Assembly: GCF_028769735.1 (NCBI RefSeq)
Contig: NC_088174.1
Span: 372,001-436,000 of the forward strand
Direction of reading: 5' to 3'
From: Zonotrichia leucophrys gambelii
Taxonomy: Eukaryota > Chordata > Aves > Passeriformes > Passerellidae
Length of the DNA stretch: 64,000 nt
Part shown: positions 25,803-39,235 of the stretch, piece by piece
How the letters are laid out: each line of letters opens with the position of its first letter
Numbering within the stretch: position 1 is the first letter of the stretch
The notes under the pieces: model-generated
What the model was told of the DNA's origin: nothing
Database searches by the model: none
Seen by the model: only the letters and a program-made list of their open reading frames with translations
Position numbers and translations under genes: made by a program

Positions 25803-26130
25803 CCTTTCAGCCTCCCAGGAATGCAGCCCGAGGAGCTGCGCGGATATATTTAACCTTGCGCAGAGCAGCACAATGGCCCCTGGATTGCCCGGCCCCGCGG
25901 TGTCTCTGGGAAGTGCAGCCGATCTCGCTGTGGGCCGGGGAGGCTGGAGGGGTCGGGACAGCGGCCAGGCCCCGGGCAGGCTGCACAGCCTCCGTGCGGT
26001 GGGGCCGGGAGCTGCCCGGGGGTCGGAGCTGCTGCTTTTGCTGCTGCACCGAGCAGCAAAATGGGACTGAGCCGGTGGCATGGGCAGCGTGTGTCCCACG
26101 GGCTGGGCTGGCGTGGTGCCGGGGTTACGG
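25803..26130. promoter_or_regulatory. Intronic CpG-rich patch with TATA-like motif
   Basis: About 25 CpG dinucleotides fall within about 330 bp, far above the neighbouring intron. A TATA-like 'gcggatatatttaacc' lies at about 25840-25855. The richness in G+C extends weakly left to about 25320. It could be a minor or alternative promoter, or simply a GC-rich, unmethylated patch. There is no open frame I would call a gene. Confidence 0.35.
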
Positions 26131-27638
26131 GTGCTCCTCGGAGCTCCATCAGCACGCTCGGCAGCCCCGGGCCAGCAGGGACGTGACACAGCCTTGGTTC
26201 AGACAGCAGCTCCCGTCCCCTCTGGAGCCCTTCTGGCTCCCCTGGCCCCATCCAGTTTTCTCCCTTCCCAGCAGGAGTCAGGTGGTGCAGAGGGGCAATG
26301 CCCAGAGCAGGTGGGGGTACCATGGTGGGATGCCCCTCTTGAGCTCTGTGCCTTTGCTGGGCTGAGACTGTGCTGCGCAGGGGGAGCCCCCGTTCTTTGG
26401 TTGAGGATCTGTTGTTATTCTACCCCCCAGAAAACATCCCTGCAGCAGAGCTTTGCCTTTTGCGCAGCACGAGGGGTCCTGGGGAGCGCTGGTGCGGGGC
26501 CAGCTCCTTGCTGGGGTGCCCTGGCCCCTCACTGGTCACGCTCATGTGACAGCAGCACTGCTGCCTTCCCAGGTCTGGGTCTGTGTTTCCTGGCTGTTTC
26601 CCATGGTGGGCTTTGCCACGAGCTCAGCCCTGCCTTCACTGTGGTCATGTCTCTGCACCTCTTTGAACTCCCCTCCTCTGTGGGTGAGTTGTGCCAGTGT
26701 CCTGCGCTGGGTGTCCTCTAGGAAGCACTGGAGTGGGGATAACCCTGGTGTGTCCCGTGGGGTGCAGACCCTGAAGGATGCTGGTCCCCTAGTACAGCAC
26801 TGGGGCTGTGAGCACAGGAGCTGGCTGCTGCTGCTCCAGCCTCTGGGGAGACCAAGGGCTTTGCCTTGCAGTGCCCTCCTCCTCAGCAAGGCAGACCTCT
26901 GTGCCGAGCTGTGTGATCTCTGCAGCGTCCATCTGGGGGATAAGAGCCGTGACTTGCTCTGGAGCCCAGAGGTTATTCCAGAGCACCATATGCCCTCCCT
27001 CATCCTTGCTGGGCCGGGGGCTGGTGGCTGTGGTAGGGACGAGGCTGGGCTGGAGCTGCATTGCAGGCGGTGGCTGAGGAAGAGGGGAAGGATGCAGAGC
27101 CACAGGGTGCGCCTGGAGAAAGGCTCTGATCAAAAGGCTGCTGCCATGTGTGCTCTGGCAGAGCCAGCTGGGAGCGGGGCTGTTTTCAGGAGCTGCTGGG
27201 TCTGCTTGCCTGCTGCACAGCCTCAGCTGCAGAGGCTGGCAGAGCAGGGTGGCAGGAGAGCACAGAGCTGCAGGAGAGGTGAGGGAGGGGAGGGGTGGTG
27301 AGACCTGGAACGGTGGGGTTCTGAGGCAGGAGGGGAGGGACAATTTGCGGGGGTGGGGTTGGTGCCAGGGCTGTGTGAATGCTGGATGTGCCACTTTGGT
27401 GGCATGCCTGCTCACCAGCTGCTTTTCCCAAGGGCCAGGCTGGAAGGGGGTCACTCCCTTCTGCAATGGCCTGGTGGGTCTGCTCCTGCTAAAGCCTCGT
27501 GCCTGCAGCTGTCCCTGTCCATGCCACGGCCCCCTCCCAGCCCTCAGACCCCCTGTGACCCCCTGGCTTCAGCCCCTGAGCTGTGGGGGCAGCTGCTGGC
27601 AGAGAGGCAGGGACTGTGGGTTTCATTGCAGGGGGGAT

Positions 27639-27664
27639 GGACGGACGGACAGACAGACAGACAT
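27639..27664 (+). repeat. (GGAC)n/(AGAC)n microsatellite
   Basis: A short tetranucleotide run changing from GGAC to AGAC units. Confidence 0.9.
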
Positions 27665-30600
27665 ATGCAGCATGTGGGAAAGAGGGTTGCCGTGGTCTGT
27701 GACCTGCCAGAGCCTGAGACTGGCTGCTGCAGCCCCAGGTCTCACAGATTAGGGAGGCAAGTGCTGGGGACCTCGGGGAGCTGCTGTCTTCCCCAGGAGC
27801 TGGAAGCAGCTGTGCTGTGCTCCAGGGCTCTGCCACAGTGGGGGGACTGGAGAGGTGCCCTGAGCCTTTTGTGTCCTGTCAGCCCCCAGGCCACTGGTGG
27901 AGATGGCAGGGAAGGTTCCCACATGGTGTCAGGGGGAATTGCCCCGTAACGTCCCGGAGAACAGTGTGTGCCATGGCTGCCTGGGTATCTTCAGACCCCT
28001 CCAGCCATGAGGAATCCACATGGCATGATTCCTGCTGTATGGCTGCAGGAGCCAGGGAGCAAACTGCAGGGAATCCCTTCCTGATCCACCCTGCAGCTCA
28101 AGGGCTCCAAAATGCTGCATCCCCTGGGAGCCCCATGTGGACACAAGCTGTGCTGAGGTCCTGTGGGAGCACTCCAGGAGCTCTCACCTTCCTGGGCGCT
28201 ATTTGTGGAAAAGAGGCAAAATTTTCCCTTGTACCAGGATATCACTAGAGATCAAACAAAGGATCTTTTCGTGGTGCTTGCCTCTCTGACATCATGGAGG
28301 CGAATGAGGTGGAGACCTTGTAGGCTTTAGCTGGAGCATCCTTGTCCGGTGCAGAAAACCCAAGACAGCCCTTCCCCACCTTGGAGCCTGACAGGAGACA
28401 TGCAGGAGTAAAGGGATTTTGTGATGGAGCAAAATGGTCTCATCCCATCAGTGAAGGCAGTGATGAGGGTGAAATTCCCAGAGGGAATAAGGTGCAGTGC
28501 AAATGGAGGAGTTAAAGAGCACAAATGGCCAGTGCCTGCTGGGCTCTGGTGGCTCTTCTGGAGGGTTTAAGAATGAAGCAAGTGAACTGCCAGCACACAG
28601 GGGTCTCTCATTGAAGTGAATTGCTGCATGGGAACCCAGCCTCCTGGCTCTGTCCTTCATTTAAGAGACACATGGAGAGCAGTGGAAATTATGTGGAGCA
28701 ACCTTGCTTTAGCACTATGCAAATTGGCTTGGAAAATAATTAAAGCTGGTATGGAAATGCTGGTTCAATTTGATGGATTAGGGACAGCAACACAGGCTTT
28801 TATAGGGGGAATCCAGTTTAACTGCAGCAGGTGATGTTCTTTTTCTAGTATGGCAGTAAAGTGATTGGGGAGGGCAGCTGGGAGAGAGATCATTGGGATT
28901 TTCAGAAAGCCTCAGACAAATCTGGAGTTCTTACAGTGGGAGTGTTCTGTTTGATGTGTTCAGGTGTTCTGGGAGGGAGGAGTAGAGGCAATGATGTGGC
29001 CAAGGGATGCTCTGTGCTGGCTGCAGCTTTGAGCTTCAAATTTGATGTTAAATATGCACAGCTGATGGAAATAAAGCACAGAAGGAATGAGAAACGGTGG
29101 ATGTGAATTGGCTGGAGGAGCCTGGGGGCCTCCCCTCTCGCTGGGGTGCCTTCCTTGGGTCAGAAGCTGTTGCTGGTGACGCAGCTGGGGCTGTGTTCCT
29201 CCTAGGACCCTGTTTCTCCTGGACAGGCCCATCCCAAGGGCAGAGTCAGGCCGGTTGGTTGAGAAGGCTGAGCTGGCAGGAGCGCAGGGTCATTGGCAGA
29301 GCTGGGAAATGGAGGGGGGACCTCTTCCCCCTTCCCCTTGGGCTGCAGGACGGGTCCCTGGAATGAGATACACGAGATGTGGCTGCTGCACGGGCTGTTC
29401 TGTCCTCCCCTCAACACTGATCCGGGTTTGAACTCATTTTCCCAAGGACAACAAAAAGGATGGAGACAACTGCTGCCCAGATTTTGTATCCTGCTGTCAC
29501 TGTGCCAATTAAGGAAAGGGTTGCCATATTTTATTACTTTTTTCGTTAATGCACGGGTGGAGCAGCATAGCTCTTCTGAAGCCTCATTCTTGGAAGGAGC
29601 TGAGCAATCTCGGCTGGAGCTTTTTTGAGGGGGAGGGGAAGTTAAAAAAAAAAAAGAGGCATAAAAAGGGGAAGGGGAAATAAATAACCATATTTGGTGC
29701 AGAAAATACCAACCTGCAGAATTAACTTTTGTCTGAACACATCTGGATATCCTGGTGTGGGACTCTGAAGGCTGGCCAAATTCTGCCCTGGGTTGATGCT
29801 GGGGGAGACCAGAGGGAATTTTATGTGGACTTGGAAAACATGGGTAAAAATGAGACTTGGATGCTGCTCGAGGGGAAAGCATGAATTTTGGGTTGGGTGC
29901 CTGTGGCCTCAGGTGATGTACACCAGGATGTCTCCCTCCCAGGTATGGATGGGGTGATGTGGGCAGCATCCCTCCTTGCATGTCTCTCCTTCCTTCCTCC
30001 CTTGGTGCCAAACCTCTGCATCTCTCCTGGCAAACCCGTGAGCTTGAGGCAGTGATGAAGAACTTTGATATTGTGAAAATAATTATCTGGGAGAAGAGGT
30101 GGGGGAACCCTTGTATCCAGGTAGCCTTGGTGTAACTGGCCAAGGGTGACCCATGTACCCTCACCACGCTCCTGCTGCCCCAGGCTGGCACACAGTGTTT
30201 GGAGACCACCTGGGCTGGAAGTAAAAGCGATGACGGTCACTGTGTCCCAGAGGACGTGGCACTGGCTCTGCACTGGCCCTGCATCATCCCCAGCTCTGCC
30301 CCCCTGGGTTTGCTGCCCTTCCCCATCTTTTCTGTTAGTCACTGATTTCCCACCCCCTCCCCCATTTCCCTCAGTTTTGGGCAAAGCTCAGATCAACACA
30401 GAAAAATGTTTGGTTGGATGTCACATGCTGTTAACCTGCTGCTGCTGCACATTGTCATTACAGGCCAGCATGGACAGGGCCACTGACTCTTGGGCACAAA
30501 GGACACAGGGCTGTCTATAAACAGTGGTAGTATTTTATAACTTTTATATTTAGGGAGTTAATGACTCTAAAGAAAACACATTTTAATCTAATCAACTATT

Positions 30601-30765
30601 CCATGAGCTGTGTCAGTCCTGGACATCAAAGAGAACATCAAAGTGAGAGGCATGAAAGGCTCTGCTGGCAGCATGGCTGCTTTGCCAGGTGTAGCATCTT
30701 GGAGCAGGGCTCCCCTTCCTCCTCCGAGGGGGCTCTTCCAGCAGGGCTCCTGCAGCTCCAGGCAG

Positions 30766-31022
30766 GCTCCTGTGCCTGCTGCTGTACTGCCTGTGAGCAG
30801 GCTCGTGTCCCTGCTGCCCCACTGCCTGTGAGCAGGCTCCTGTCCCTGCTGCTGTACTGCCTGTGAGCAGGCTCGTGTCCCTGCTGCCCCACTGCCTGTG
30901 AGCAGGCTCCTGTCCCTGCTGTCCCACTGCCTGTGAGCAGGCTCCTGTCCCTGCTGCCCCACTGCCTGTGAGCAGGCTCCTGTCCCTGCTGCCCCACTGC
31001 CTGTGAGCAGGCTCCTGTGCCT
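30766..31022 (+). repeat. 35-bp minisatellite, about 7 units
   Basis: The segment 'agcaggctcc' recurs at 30796, 30831, 30866, 30901, 30936, 30971 and 31006, an exact 35-bp period, with a partial unit on the left. Early units alternate between a 'gctgtactg' and a 'gccccactg' form, giving a 70-bp higher-order repeat. The Gln-rich antisense frames here are repeat artefacts. Confidence 0.95.
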
Positions 31023-31423
31023 CCTCCAAGAGGGCTCCAGCTCCTGTCCCAGCCTGAGGCTCCTCTTGGGTCCGTCACAGGTCTTGTCCCAGCAAGGAAA
31101 ACAAGATGAATGTACAAATATACCTCAGTAACAAAATCAAAGTATTTTTACACTTTCTGTATTGTTTTCCCTTGGATAGCAGTGGAGCTGCATGTGAAGC
31201 CTGAAGTTGGATATGGGAGTGTGAGATGTTGCTCCGAGGGACATCTGGCTCTGGCAAGGTGTTGGAGAGCCTCTCACGCCAATCCCGATTTTTAAATTCT
31301 TTTCCCAGTCTTAGGCTATGAAACAAATCCTGTTCTTGTCCTTTCTTCTTTTTCATCTTTTTGTTTGCTGACCGGGGAGAACCCGTGGGTGATGGGAGGC
31401 AGGAGGGGCTGTGCCCCCGGTGG

Positions 31424-31530
31424 GCTGGCACGGGGACTCTTGGTGCCAGGGCTGGCACAGGGACTCTTGGTGCCCCCAGCTGGCACAGGGACTCTTGGTG
31501 CCCCCAGCTGGCACAGGGACTCTTGCCCTG
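31424..31530 (+). repeat. 28-bp tandem repeat, four units
   Basis: Units of the type 'gctggcacagggactcttgg' start at 31424, 31451, 31479 and 31507 (27-28 bp apart), followed by a decayed partial unit. Confidence 0.9.
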
Positions 31531-32207
31531 GGGCTCTTGGTGCCAGGCTGCAGCTCTGGCACAGGGAGAGGCCAGCGTGGGAGGTGCCCAGAGCACTGGG
31601 CGTGTATGGGCACCCCTCATCCCCAGGCCTGCAGCACGGGGAGCCCCCTGGATCCAGGGCAGCCCAAGCAGGCAGCAGGCTCAGGGCCAGCAGCAGTTTC
31701 CTCCCCGCTGCTTTCCCATGGCTGCGGCAGCTCCCAGGCTTCAGAAACCTCCGTGGGCTGTGCAAAGGAAGCTGCTGGGAGCCCTCGTGCTCCTCTGCTT
31801 GTTTGGATCCAGCAACTTCTCCACTGTCTCTCTTGGGGAAGAGAAAAATAGCTTTAAATGTGTGTAATGTGTGTGCAAGGCTGCATTTGGCCAGCAAGAG
31901 CTGCTTCAGCATGAACGTATGAAAATATCCAAGGGATTTATTTTATAAGCCCCTTGAGCTGGTGCAGGGAAGAGCTCAGGGTTTCCTCCAGGCACTTGCA
32001 CATCCTATTTCAGACAATGGGGGAGAGATGGTGCAGTGGGGTGGGGGTGATGGAACGGATATGTTCAGTGGGATGGGGATGGGCATGGCCCAGTGTGGCG
32101 CCTGTGCAATTTGCCATTTGCAGGTGCTAGCAGCAGCCTGGGGCTTCGAGCAGCCAGACCCTCTCCTGCTGCTGGGTTATCCCCCTACGCTTTGGTTACA
32201 GCCCGTT

Positions 32208-32430
32208 TTCACAGAATCCCAGGCTGGTTTGGGTTGGAAGGACCCTAAAGCTCGTCCAATTCCAATCCCTTGCCATGGGCAGGGACACCTTCCACTATGT
32301 CAGGTTGCTTCAAGCGCCCTCCAACTTGGCCTAGAACACTTTCAGGGATCTAGGGACAGCCACAGCTTCTCTGGCAACCTGTGCCAGGGCCTCCTCACCC
32401 TCACAGGGAAGGGTTTTTCATCTTCTCCCC
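32208..32430 (-). repeat. CR1 LINE 3' fragment, antisense
   Basis: The complement of the CR1 3' end: 'gtttgggttggaaggaccct', 'ccatgggcagggacaccttc', 'gcctcctcaccctcacaggg'. It lies about 1.1 kb upstream of the first MID2 coding exon, in the 5'UTR intron. Confidence 0.92.
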
Positions 32431-33569
32431 AAGCAGAGCCTGTGCACCACACCAGGGTGTTCCAGGGGTGAAAACAAGGCTAGGTTGGAAGCAACCATGT
32501 TGCTTCTTCCCACAGGGTCAGTTGCTGCAGCAGTCCCAGGGTGAGGGGGCCCTGTGGCTGTGACTGAACAGGGCTCTCCTTGCATCCACACTGAGGGAGG
32601 GACACCTCAGTGGGCATCACTCAGAGCCTGCCTTGCTGTGGCTGAGGAAACCAGGAGGTACCACTTGTGCACGGGATGGTGGGTGAGAGAGGAGAGGCAG
32701 GATCCGGTTCCATGTCACTGCATGTTCTTTGGGAATATGCTGGGATGCTGGCAGAGGCTGGGTAGCACTTGGGATGCAGCTCCTGGTGCTCTGCACACCA
32801 GAGTTGGGAGCAGCAGGTTGAGTTGCCTGCTGGGAGCTGTTTTCCAGCCTCGTGCAATGGAAGGGAGCTAAAAATACAGCTTGTTTGCCTCCAGCTGGAG
32901 TTGATTTAGGTATCCCTGGCTGTTGTGGAGTGCAGCAGAGGACAGCCAGTAGTGGAACTTTGCCAAGTATAATTTCACTGCTATGCCCTCCCCTCCCTGC
33001 TCTGAAAAGCAATGGCCAGGAAAAGCAGGGAGCAGGATGGGATGTTAAGAGCTCCCAACCTGCTCTGCTCAGAGTTTCCACGACATGATTTGCCTTTTCT
33101 CCTTCACAAGAAGCAGGCCTGGAGCTGCTGGAGAGGATGTTAAGAGGTTTTTCTGTGCCATGCAGAGCAGCTTGGAACGCCAGCACGGCCACGCCCTGGT
33201 CTTGGCAGCACACACCAACACAAACATGAAATCATGTGGTTTCTCCTGGTTTTGTCTCCAGCCTTGTGGTCCAGGTCCTGCCCTGGCTGGGCTGGAAGGT
33301 GTGAGAGGAGCTGCTTCTCCTCCTCTCCCATCCCCTGCATGCGGTGCCTGTCCCACTGCGACTCCAGGCTCTGCTCCATGTGGGATGAGACAGCTCCAGC
33401 CTGTGCTTGCAGGGGCCTGGCAGGGCTGGAGTTGACAGCGTCAGAATGCAGAGGGTGTCAAGGTGTTGCATGGGTGATGTGTCCAACCCCCCAGGCGCCT
33501 GCTGCTGGAGGAGTGGAGCAGCCCAGGAGTGCAGCTATAGTCTCACATCTCTGCTCTCCTTCCTTGCAG

Positions 33570-34354
<785 letters not shown>

Positions 34355-36695
34355 TGAATGTGATGTGAACCTGCATGGATGATATTTGACCTATATGAAG
34401 TTTGAATTCCCTCTCCACCCCCCGTGCATTCTGAATAAGCCTGCAAAACACTTTTCATTCCTTTTTTTTTTAATGAAAAAAAAAATTACAGCAAGTCCCA
34501 TCTGAGGTCATGCTGGTGAGGCGTGACTGTGGCAGCAGTCATGTTCCCATTAGAACCCTGCTCATGTCTTTCTCAGCTGTGCTACCTCTGGCCTTTCTCC
34601 CTTCATGTTCCAGGCTCATTCTGCCCCAAAAGTGCTTTTCTGGGATCTTTGACCTGTTCATGTTCAGAACAAAACCACTCTCTCCGCTCTCGTGTATTTT
34701 GAGGGCAGAAGGAATACTTCAATGCTCCAGCAAAAACACAGAACACTTGGGATTTCTTTTTTTGTGCAGACCAGATTATTTTTTCCTCCTTGTCTTTAAA
34801 CAAACTGGTGCCTGGAAAGAAATCTTCCTAGATGTCCAGTTTCTTGGGCTGGTTTCCCACCTCTCCATCTCCAGACTCTCCTGAACTTGCTGCAAGGTGC
34901 CCAGTGCTGTGACTAAACACCCCTGATGGCATGAGGAATGGGATGGGATGTCCTGGGTGTTTCTTCTTCCTATTCCGGCCACCAGGTTTGGCTTTGGGCT
35001 GGTGCTGCCAGATGGGGCCTGGGGAGGCTTGCTTTGCCTGCCTGTCTCCCATCTCATCATCCTCACCTAAGCTTCCCCGGTGTGCAGAGCTGCGCCAGCA
35101 GCCGTGTCCGTAGTCCAGGACATTCTTTTTCCATGAGGAAACGTCTCAATTAGCAAATTGGAAACCTTCAAGAGCAGTGACCATGTATGTTTGCATGCAA
35201 TAAAACCTGGGCAGAGAAATTAAAACCCTGGAATATTCCTCCCTGATCCAGCCTGTGCCAGCCAGGCAAATCCTTTTGAGGAAGCCTAGCAGGTTGCCAG
35301 AACACTTTTCCCTTTTAAATAAGTCTTAAGTGATTCTGGCCATGGATGGAAGCTCTCTTCTGCTGAAAGCATTCTTCCTGTGCCGTTCATCCTGCCCAGC
35401 TCCTCAGTCTCTGCAGGGCTGGAGCTGCTGGGGGAGCAGGGCTGAGGGTGGCCACAGCTGCCTGGAGAGGACATCAATGTGTGTCCTGCTTCTGGTTCAT
35501 CCTCCAGCACATCCCTGCCTCTGGCTGTGCCTTGGTGGGGCTGGTTTTGGGTGACTCCTTTCCTGATACTCTTCCTGCACTGCAGAAATTGCTCAGGATT
35601 GATGCCGGGCTTCACCAACAGAGCCAGTATTTGTTTTGGCATCTTGTGCCATCTCCTTACATGGCCTCAGTCCAAGCTCTGACCACTGTGTAGCAATGAA
35701 AATCCTTGCAAGTACCTGAAATACTTGAAATCCTTAAATGTGTGCTGACAGGATGCTGCTGCCCGGGAACCTGTGGCCATGGAGCAGCTGCTGCCTCGCT
35801 GGCTGTGCCCCTCTGTCCCTGCCCACGGGGGGCTCTGCCCCTCTGTCCCCTCCTCAGGACGGCGCTGCTGAGCTGGGGGCTGCTCCCAGAGCTCTGCAGT
35901 GTTCTCAGGCAGCCAGCAGTGAGCAGATGCACTTAATCCCTGGCTTTGATCCTGCATCCTGAGTGAGCTGGGAACGCCTTTCAAGTTAGATTTTTTTGAT
36001 GAAAAATTGGGTTTTTGAAGTGAGTAACTTCCTGTTGTCAGAAGGGCTGTGCTTTCCACAGTTATCTTTGGTGGGGAATTTTTTTTGTCTCTTTAGAAGA
36101 GCTGAGTGCCTGAAACTGGACTAGTATGTGTAAATGAGAAACCTTCTCCCAGTGCTCCCCTTTCTTCCAAGCTGGTTTTACATCTAAAGTCTCCAGCATA
36201 TGCCAGCAGCCTGACTTCCCTGTGGATGCTCTGCAATGATCCATCCATACTGTGTTATACACCTCCAGATGTTTTAGGAACTGTCTTTAATCCCTTTAAT
36301 GCATGTGATGGGTTTATTTTGTGCATCTTCAACTCCATTTGTTAATGTTGTAAATTACAATTCCAGCCAGAGTGAGCAGTTTTCTGGATTTAAGCAGGGG
36401 CCATGGGGATGCCAGGCAGGATGGGGCAGAGGATGGAGTGCTGAATCATGTCCAGGAGCTTCCTGAAGCTGGGGTGCCAGGGATGGATGCGGTGGCATTT
36501 TTTTCCCTGGGAAGGTTCATGCCAAGGGTTATCAGCTGCAGATGCCATTCCCTGGTTCTCTGATTGCCCAGTGCAGAGGCAGCACCAGCACTGCTGCTGT
36601 GAGCATGGCTGGGAGCCTCCAGCAGGATGGTGCTGCTGGTTTTCCCTCTCTGTGGGTGTGGGATGGCTCGAGATGCTGAGCACTGGCTGGAAGTC

Positions 36696-36850
36696 GACAT
36701 TAAAGACGAAATTAAAGCTGTGTGTAGATTAAGAGCAAAACTAATGGCCTGACCTAGATAGAGCGGGTGCCCAGGACAGCAGTGCATTATCTGCCGAGTG
36801 AAATCTCAGCCAATTATAAATTCAGATTGCTAGAAATTTGTAATTGGCAT
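36696..36850. promoter_or_regulatory. Candidate conserved non-coding element
   Basis: A compact AT-rich block in GC-richer, repeat-rich intron, with 'gaaattaaag', 'gtagattaag', 'ccaattataaattc' and 'gtaattggc'. It shows no repeat signature and several homeodomain-type TAAT/ATTA cores. The call is by sequence texture only; no alignment was available. Confidence 0.3.
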
Positions 36851-38949
36851 CCTCTCTGCAGTGCCTGCCTGGGTCCTGCCCGTGCTGCTGCCACGCTGAG
36901 GCTGGGGCAGGGCTGCACTGGGGGATACAGCAAGAGCAGCTCTGTGTGCAGAGCTCCAGCTGGCTCCCCCATCCACGATCCTGGTGGAAGGAGTATTTGA
37001 AGAAAGGATTTTGCCTTAATTACTGGCCACTGTGGGTGGCTTTGCCATGAGCTCTGCTCCCTTTGAAGAGCCAGAGAAGGGCCAGCTCTGAGGAGGCTTT
37101 TCCTTTGCTGGTGCTGTGTTCTGTAGATTGACAGGCTGGAAATATGCAAAAGAAAGAGAAGTGTGGTGTTTTGTAACACATCTGCTCTCTGCTGGAGAAA
37201 GAGCCATGAGCCAGGTGGAAAACCCATCCTGTGTTACCTGTCAGAGCAGCACTGCCTCCCGTGGGGCTGTGGGAGTGAGACCTGGATTAACAAAGCCTCC
37301 CTGTGCTGACAAATTGTGCAGAGAGCTGGTAGTCATTCCAAGGCTTTCAGGAGAGTGGTAGGGTAGAAAATTGAGGAAAACCCTCCATCACGTTTCCCCA
37401 TGGGACTTGTTCACCTGGGAGCTGCGAGTGTGTTCCCACTAGTGCCGGGTGAGTCACAGATTGCTGCTTGATTTATAATTTACTGCACTGCCGTGGTGCT
37501 CAGAGGAATTTTGGTGTGTATATCTCTATTTCTTCACACCAAGAAGAGTCAGCTGAGGACAAGGGCTGCAGTTGTGACTGCTGAGACTCCCACAGAACAG
37601 ATGGGGGCAGTTCCCAGCAGGAACAGAGTTCTGGTGGTGTCGGAGCTGTTGGCACCTGAGCCCTGAACCAGGGATGCTTTGGCTGCTTTGTTTCCAGAAG
37701 GGGAGAGAAGGGGATGCAGCCCCAGCCAAGGCTGACTCCAGGTCAGTGGTGCTGGAGGCTGGAGCCCCCACTGCTGTGGGGACCTGAGGAGGGAACCCGT
37801 GTGCCCTCGGGTGCCGCAGCCTCAGCTGTGCAGGCCTTTGGGCCCCCCGGCTCAGCCACCAGCTTCCCACCAGCTCTGGGTGTTTTCAGTGTTATCTCAG
37901 AGCCACTCTGTTATCCAGTGACCTCCCTGAGCAGGGGCACTGTGCACACACCAGGGTCCCACCACAGGGTTCTCGTCCCCATCGCTGCCCTCAGTGGCGA
38001 GCAGCAAGTGCTCAGCTGACACTGAACACCCAGATCATCCTCATCCCTGCTCAAATATTGATTGTTTGGAGGTCACCGGGGCCAGGAACCAGCGCTGAGG
38101 GCTGGGATCTTTGATAATTTGCTTTGCTTCCCAGAAATCTTCTTTTTAGGGAGAGTTTTCCTCTTCTACCTTATTAATAACTAAGCTATTATGGATATTG
38201 AGTTAGCAGAGCTGCAAACTGCTTTGATTAGATTAATCTCTCACTTCTTCCAAACCTACATTCACATCCAAGATGATTTCAATGTTGCTATCTCAAGAGC
38301 AGTTTGAGCTGGAAAATGAAAGCATAAAACTGTGTGAAAATCCCTTGGTGACTCTATGTTTGGGATGGGGCTGGAGGATTCATCTCTAGCCTTTGTATCC
38401 TGGGAGATGGCAGCCCAGAACCGGAGTCCAAGCTCTCTGGAGGGAGAAAGATGGTTTGTAGATAAGGTTTTTTTTAAATAACAGGTGTTACTTCCTTTGA
38501 TCAAAGCCATTGTGTTTCTGCAGCAGGGTGTGGTTGTCTGTCTGCTTTTCCCTTCTGCAGGTTGTTGAGCTGTTCAGAAAGGCCTCCCTTCCAGGCGACC
38601 CTCTTGCACAGAGGGGCTGTGCAGGTTGGGAGTCTCCATCCTTCCCCATCCAGTGGCTGAATTTCTGGAGAGCTTACATCTGCTGCATTCTATATTTTAT
38701 TTGGGTTTTTTCCCTCTTTCTGCTCCGGGCACTTCAACCATGTCAGTGACAAGCCTTGCCTGAAGGCAGACTGTGCTGGGCCAGGGGTCACAAGCTGCTT
38801 GTGTTGGAAGGTGCCACCCTGTGAACACCTGATTTGGGGGAAACAAAGTCTATTTTTGCTTATTAAAAAGCCATGGCCAGCAGTTTTGGAGAGTGCAGCC
38901 CTACTTGAAGGCTGGGCAGCAGTGCTGGCCCGAGAGTAACACTGGGCTG

Positions 38950-39235
38950 CAGGGCTGCGTGCCCAGGGCTGTGTGCCCTTGCCCCTCCTGTGCCCAGGGC
39001 TGTGTGCCCTTGTCCCTCCTGGGCTGTGCCCAGGGCTGTGTGCCCTTGTCCCTCCAGGGCTGTGCCCAGGGCTGTGTGCCCTTGTCCCTCCTGGGCTGTG
39101 CCCAGGGCTGTGTGCCCTTGTCCCTCCAGGGCTGTGCCCAGGGCTGTGTGCCCTTGCCCCTCCTGTGCCCAGGGCTGTGTGCCCTTGTCCCTCCTGGGCT
39201 GTGCCCAGGGCTGTGTGCCCTTGCCCCTCCTGTGC
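38950..39235 (+). repeat. 36/31-bp minisatellite, eight units
   Basis: The core 'tgtgtgcccttg' starts at 38970, 39001, 39037, 39073, 39109, 39145, 39176 and 39212. Spacings are 31, 36, 36, 36, 36, 31 and 36 bp; the 31-bp units lack a five-base 'gggct' segment. It produces long artefactual frames on both strands. Confidence 0.95.

Larger units (their letters stand above)
18306..33569 (+). other. Probable MID2 5'UTR intron
   Basis: This is the interval between the CpG island and the splice acceptor of the first coding exon. The left border depends on which donor is used. Apart from the CpG-island tail, the repeats and the CpG-rich patch listed separately, I see no coding exon in it. Long antisense frames occur but have no recognisable domains. 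Confidence 0.6.

Noticed and set aside
30588..31117. Antisense ORFs rich in Gln/Gly/Ala/His
   Set aside because: Translations of the 35-bp minisatellite.
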